From contig CM053272.1 in the NCBI GenBank assembly GCA_028583415.1, positions 73,635,439-73,699,438 of the forward strand: a stretch of DNA of 64,000 nucleotides. Direction: 5' to 3'. Positions 58,790-64,000 of the stretch are shown piece by piece; position 1 is the stretch's first letter, and the number at the start of each line of letters is the position of its first letter. Below the pieces are notes generated by a model, which made no database searches, was not told the DNA's origin, and worked only from the letters and a program-made list of their open reading frames with translations. The position numbers and the translations under genes were made by a program. Source of the DNA: Protea cynaroides (taxonomy: Eukaryota; Streptophyta; Magnoliopsida; Proteales; Proteaceae).

Positions 58790-60880
58790 TGTTGGCAAAT
58801 TGGGCCAACTGGGTCCAGTTTGATGAGAGAGAGTGTCTGCGGACCTTACAGGCGACATGGCAATGCTACAGGTAATACGGCTTTGTTACAGGTACTGTGA
58901 AGCATGGAAGAGGTAAAAGAATTAGAGGAGAGAGAAAGAGGAGAGAGAAAGAAGAGAGAGAAAGTGGGACCCAGGAGAGAGAAGGTGGGACCCACCACAG
59001 TGGTATGCCACCTAGACAGACCAGTCAGTCGAGCAGCCAGCACAGCAGGCCAGCCACAAGGCAGCCCAGCCCAGCCCAGCAAGCAGGCCAGGCTTGCCTT
59101 GCCAGCAAGCCAGCCAGCCCGCAAGGCAGGCCAAGCTTGCCTTGGCAGCAAGCCAGCCAGCCCGCAAGGCAGGCCAGGCTCGCCTTGGCAGCAAGCCAGC
59201 CAGCCCGCAAGGCAGGCCAGCCCGCAGGCAGTCCTGCCCCGCAAGCCAACCAGCCCGCAGGCATGTCCTGCCGCAAGCTCTCCCGCATGCTGCCCGCGCA
59301 TCGGTTCCTCTTTTCCGCCGCACACCACATGTTCGACGATTTTCCAGGAGAGAGAAAAGCTCTCTGGAAAATCGTCTCTGGCAGATTTTTAATACTTTTA
59401 AAAAGGTTACAGAGGCCATTTTTCGGTTTCTCAGGGGTATTTTGGGAAGATAAATAGTGAAAAGATGCGGAATCAATTGCTAAAAAGGAACCACGTATAC
59501 AAGATTCAGATCGGATGGTCCAGAAAGTCGCGGGCTAATGTGTATCGGAGCCGACGCACAGAGATTCTATCACGCGCTATCTGAATGGCTGGGAGCAGTT
59601 TAATACTGTGGATCTTGTTGCGTGCAAGCTTAGCCGCGATCATGTGTGACGCGCCTACAGTACCGCGGCGTCAAGATCCAGATCTCACGGCTGTAACTTA
59701 AGCCGTTTTTCGGAGACGCGGATTATCCAGATCCGAGGGATCTAGTTCAATCCCGCCATTTTTAGTGAAATCTGACGGCTATTCTTTATGATTCTTTTTC
59801 AGCCAATCAGAGCGCGTCAGGGCGCAGCTACGGTGCATCGCAGGCGCACCATATGGAATTAAAAGATTCCATTTGGAATTTTTTCAGAGGCCGAACTTGT
59901 TTATGCCATAACTTGGCCATCCGGTGGCCAAATCCGACGATCCAAATTGCACCGAGCTAGGTTTTTAATGCTCTTTCTATTGAGAATGGTTAGAGTGACT
60001 GCTGGCCGCGAGAAAAATCGCAGAAGGGGAGTTTTTGAAGAAAAAGGGGAAAAACCTCTTATTTTTTATTTTTCTTGCTTTGGGATTTGAAGACAGTCAT
60101 TCTCCATTGCTGCTTATGCTAATGCCGATACATTGAAGTGTTCTTGAAGGCTGGAAGAGCTTGATTGCATATGGCAAGGGTTTATTGACTACCAGATGAA
60201 GAAGAACATCGTCAATTATCAGAAAAATTGGTTGTGAGATTTTCTTATCCCTTTTATTATTTACTGAACCAATCTATTGTATGTTCAAGTATGATAATGA
60301 TGTTGAATGCCTATGGTACTTGGGAATCTATTGTATGCTAGCATTAGGCAAAGAAAAAGAGAAGAAAAATATTGAATGCCTTGCTAGGGTGGGATTTAAT
60401 TGTAGGGCATCATTATAAGCCCCAAAAATTGTATCTGTTGTGGTGTGTTCAGTGGGTGCTGGACACTGGCTTTATGCCTGAATTCTGGCGTTGTTACGCC
60501 CTCTCAGTTTTATGCTGGGAAAATTTAGGGTGAGCATCCTTGTCCTGTAAAGGGCTAAAAGTTGAGTATTGAGTAAATACGAAGCCCATTGGGCATTACT
60601 CCGTGGATTAGCCATCACTCACTGTGGTGGTGAACCACGTAATTTTTGTGTGTTGTGGTTTGCTTGTTTATGAGCTTTGTGAAGTGCGTGGAATGAATTG
60701 CAGGATGGGTGTGCAAATCTGGTAGACCTGGCCACTGAGTGGTGTGAGGTAGATTTGCATACGATTGTGTTTGGGACAGGTTATTTTGTGAATATCACTG
60801 GGCAGCAAAGAAAATTCAAGGGAGAAATTATTCACACTGATTCACCCCCCCCTCTCAGTGTCATTCAAGGTTTATCACTA
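58790..60880 (+). repeat. Copia-like LTR (candidate solo LTR)
   Basis: Starts TGTTGGCAAATTGGGCC. The last 500 bp have blocks common to plant Ty1/copia LTR ends: GAACCACGTAATTTTTGTG, then a late ATTCACCCCCCCCCTCTCAG shortly before the presumed end. No PBS follows, so a solo or truncated LTR is likely. I found no matching 5-bp target duplication, and the right edge is approximate. Confidence 0.45.
59062..59235. repeat. GC-rich minisatellite, 43-bp period, about 3-4 units
   Basis: Units share GCAAGCCAGCCAGCCCGCAA and a near-palindrome GGCCAAGCTTGCC. Unit starts lie at 59105, 59148 and 59191. The array opens all frames on both strands, so overlapping long ORFs here are artefacts. Confidence 0.85.
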
Positions 60881-63788
60881 TCTTCCTTTTTTTATTTTTA
60901 TTTTTCTTTTTGGGTAAGTGCCATCTATCTCTTATAAACACCACCATAAAGCCCTCTTTCTAACCCGGTTTCAAACATAGCCAGAGATCCTACTCTGTTC
61001 TGGCTGTAGACATTAACAGGCCAATCGAATTCCTTATGGATTTTAGCTTTATTTGTGCAACACAAGCAGAGTTTCAGCCTTAACAGAACCTTAGTGGTTT
61101 GAGTTACTCAATGTTCTCCTAATCAGAGCGCTGGGCTAGCTGTAATCTATTGCTTACTTACTTTGGGTTTAGATACATGGGCCACCACCAAATATAAATG
61201 GAAGGCATTCATAGCAACTTAGAAACATTCAAGTAGAAAAGTTTCAAAGTGCAAAATAAAGGAGAGGGAAAAGAAGGGAATGATTGACTGTCCCTTGAAG
61301 TTTGAGTGACTCTATGCATTGGTGCTTTCCTGTAGCCATTGATGTATATAGAATGAAGTAGTCATGCAAGAGTTGAAAAAATATCTATAAATCCTTCAAG
61401 CATGTTGTTCTTCATTACAATAGATCATTCCAATTGTTTCTCTTATTTATTGTTCTTCTAATCCCTTGTTATCCAACTCTTTTTATATGATTTTCTGCCA
61501 TTATTCAACCAATTGTTTATCTTATGGCAGATTACAATATAAGATTGAACTCTTTTACGAGGGCCTGTGAAAAATCTAGCTTCGTTGGCCACTTGACCAA
61601 AATAGATCCAAGTTTCTCCTAATTCAGGTATGTTCCTTTGAAGTAGTTTCACAGCTTATTTATCTTTGATCATGTTTTCGTCCATTGCATGGAGTAATGT
61701 CAATGTTCCTTTAATGGTTGTATTCCTCTTGTGTAATGATTTAGTGGCTTAGAGCTGGGACATATCTTCAATCTCTAGGTTTCCATTTGTCTAGTAGGAG
61801 GGTAAAAACATAAGACTTTGATGCAGGAATTAACCAAACATCTTAGAACTAATTTATATGATGTTATATAGTGATTTACATGGTGACAGACTAAAGGGCT
61901 TTGTTACCACGTAAATTTGGATGTGATATTTACCTTTGCAAATGGAATTCGGTGTGGCTTGATTTCAGAAACAAAAGAAAAATTTTAATCATTTGTACAA
62001 AAATGTATAGATGTACCTACATTTAAAGTGCATTTTATGTGGAGATTTTTGTTACATCTGCAATCAATAAGAAATCTCAGAAGTCCATCTATAATGATTT
62101 GTCTGGGCCTACCTGGTTGGTTCACATACTTAGTAACCCACAGTTAATTGCCTCAAAACTGGTAAGGCTGAATTACATTCATTCTGGGTGGGGGAAGCAT
62201 CAGATTCAACTTAAAAAATAGAAATCCCTCATTCAGGGATTGAATATTTTCATGTTGCATTGGTGGGGTAGGGGGGGGTGACCCTTGTGATAGAGATGGT
62301 CTTTGCCATTGCTACTGGAAATCCAGGCAGCCAATGTTTCAAGGATTGATCAATCCCTATCTGCATTATATAATTTTTTTGGGCATCAAATGGGATTGAT
62401 CCAATAGTATAGAGTCGATAGGCCAACCAAAGATTAAACTCTAAGCACCACAAAGTTCTTGTACAGGAAGTACAAGAATTAGAGGGTATAATCCAAAATG
62501 CTTCCAAGAAATTTTAGAAGTGCACCTGCTTGCAATGAACCATAATGTATGATAATATTGAAAATAATTCAGACACAGCTCATGACCAAATCTAGAATTG
62601 ATGCAACTTGCTACAAGCAGTTCGCATCTTTTGACTGGATTTTCCTGGCTTTCCACATTTGCTTCACTTTCTAGCTGTTGATGGGTCCAGGTTAAGTGCT
62701 TTGTTTGTCCCAGTGCTTAAAATTCAGGGAAGAATACTTCTAAAATATACGATGTGTTGAGTGTATTATGGTATGTGGTCCTTGGTTGCTATTTACACCT
62801 TCATGCTTCTGTATACTGTAACTTTTGTGCTGCTGTGCAAGATTTATTGTACTTTTGGAAAGATTTATCTAAGGCTACGTTTGGTTTCATTTTTGTTTTT
62901 GATTTTTACCTATTTATCAAAAAGTACTTTTGAAAATCATTTTTGATCAAAAATAAAATGTTGTTTGGTAGCTATAATCAAAAATAGATTGTAGAATGAG
63001 AAATAAGTTTGGTATACCTATGTCTAAAGTAATTTTTATAACTTCAATAATAGATCCATCTGAAAAAAAAAGATATTTTATTTTCATACACATTGTCACT
63101 CAAAGCGTTTCCTGTTGAGCTCTTGTTTGCCTTCTTCTCAGACTCAATGGCTAGTGCCAATAGCCCGTCAAACTAGAACATGCTCTGCATATCATCGCGG
63201 TGCCTTGGAAGTAGGCATGACATAAAAATAGAGAAATCAGCATCCCCATAACATGAAACCCATGGGTGAAACCAATATGTGGTCTTCTAGCTACAATATT
63301 TTCTATTACAGACTATGACTCATCATATCGACCATCTTCTCACCAATTACATCAAAAAGCCCCAGAAAGCCAAGTAAATGGATAGAGAGATTCACACAAA
63401 CAGGGGAGCTACTCCGGGAAGCAATAAAACAAGGGAAAAAAAATGAAAATCCTGACGGAAGGAAGTCCATGTCCATCTATTCAATAAAGATGTTAGAACT
63501 AAAACCCAGATATAAAAACAATCCAAAATCCATTTAGAAGTAGGCAGAAAAAAGAAATAGAGAAATCAACATCACTAGAGCATGATATCCATGTATAAAA
63601 CCAATGAAGAAGTCATTGAATATTGAATATTTGATATGAAAGATAAAAACCCAGATCCAAAAGTCATTGAAACATTGAAACAAACAAGAGGGCCTCGAAA
63701 ACTAACAGCTTTAGCTCTGGTCAGTACTCTTCATGTGGAATAAGAGCCATTCAGGAATCCAAATCTGGTTCTTCTGCTCGAGAAAGTA
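60881..63788. other. Intergenic, no feature supported
   Basis: A/T-rich sequence with stops in all frames at short intervals. Near 62870 there is GGCTACGTTTGGTT, which resembles a hAT-type MITE end, but no partner end was found. Confidence 0.5.
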
Positions 63789-63998
63789 TTAGGATACTAA
63801 ACATAGAATCTGAGGTTCTAAATAAACTATGGAAAGATGAAGTAATTTCCTCACATACAGGCATACGACTGGAGGGTGTCGTGCCTCAAATACCCTCTTC
63901 ATTCTCAAGTTATTATTGTTGGAAAATGGAGAAGATGATGCAATTTCCTGCCTTTTGGGTGGAGACAGAAATACAAGCTTTCCATCTAGACCTCTCAC
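63789..63998 (-). other. Possible partial exon at the window edge
   Basis: The minus-strand frame is open from the edge and reads GKLVFLSPPKRQEIASSSPF and RMKRVFEARHPPVVC. The composition looks like ordinary plant protein and differs from the transposon sequence elsewhere, but it is short and I recognise no family. Confidence 0.25.
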
Positions 63999-64000
63999 CC

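Noticed and set aside
58846..59476. Several long overlapping frames on both strands
   Set aside because: All are produced by the GC-rich 43-bp minisatellite, which is open in many frames. There is no independent support.
62870..63000. hAT-type MITE
   Set aside because: Only one terminus-like sequence (GGCTACGTTTGGTT) was found, with no inverted partner or 8-bp duplication.

Overview
The window is a piece of flowering-plant nuclear DNA with no intact host gene that I can recognise. It is typical of gene-poor heterochromatin in a large plant genome. It holds nested Ty3/gypsy LTR retrotransposons, non-LTR (LINE) elements, a Mutator-like element, a CACTA-like end, a copia-like LTR and an 11-kb satellite array. 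No rRNA, tRNA or CRISPR signal was seen.

Layout, left half. Element D is a Tat-like Ty3/gypsy element on the minus strand (1-21103, running off the left edge). It has a linker, protease, gag, a PBS and a 5' LTR of about 4.7 kb. Element A (5695-17638, minus strand, Tekay/Del-type chromovirus, TSD TAATA) is inserted in D's LTR. D is itself inserted in the leader of an older element C (minus strand, PBS at 24079-24090, LTR starting near 24092). Element B (24490-36108, plus strand, TSD AGCAC) is a second copy of A's family and interrupts the LTR of C. The order of insertion is therefore C first, then D and B into C, then A into D. C's LTR resumes at 36109 and gives way near 37.7 kb to a minus-strand LINE fragment.

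Layout, right half. From 38.85 to 49.75 kb lies a satellite of about 155-bp monomers arranged in a higher-order repeat of about 16 monomers (about 2.46 kb). It is interrupted by a Mutator-like element (42471-43988, 9-bp TSD) and a 5'-truncated LINE (46138-47442). A longer, decayed LINE of the same family follows (about 49750-55576). It is cut by a diverged fragment of an A/B-type LTR (55577-56399), which is in turn cut by a CACTA-like terminus. A copia-like LTR candidate with a GC-rich minisatellite occupies 58.79-60.88 kb. The last 3 kb is featureless apart from one possible partial exon.

How the parts work. A and B carry gag, protease, reverse transcriptase, RNase H, integrase and chromodomain regions, but both are dead. 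They contain many C-to-T type stop codons, A has a protease DSR in place of DSG, and B has FIND in place of the RT FIDD motif. Four features are not explained by a standard element. (1) An antisense gene lies in the 5' leader, with its own TATA-like box, a 5'-leader intron and an ORF that is fully open (412 aa) in B. (2) The LTR has exon/intron-like structure: removing two GT-AG segments joins a small ORF ending in a cysteine-rich tail, and the last exon is also open in a diverged third LTR. (3) A tandem duplication of the polypurine tract and LTR start gives two alternative LTR beginnings, and A and B each used a different one. (4) A candidate 84-91 nt intron lies between gag and protease.
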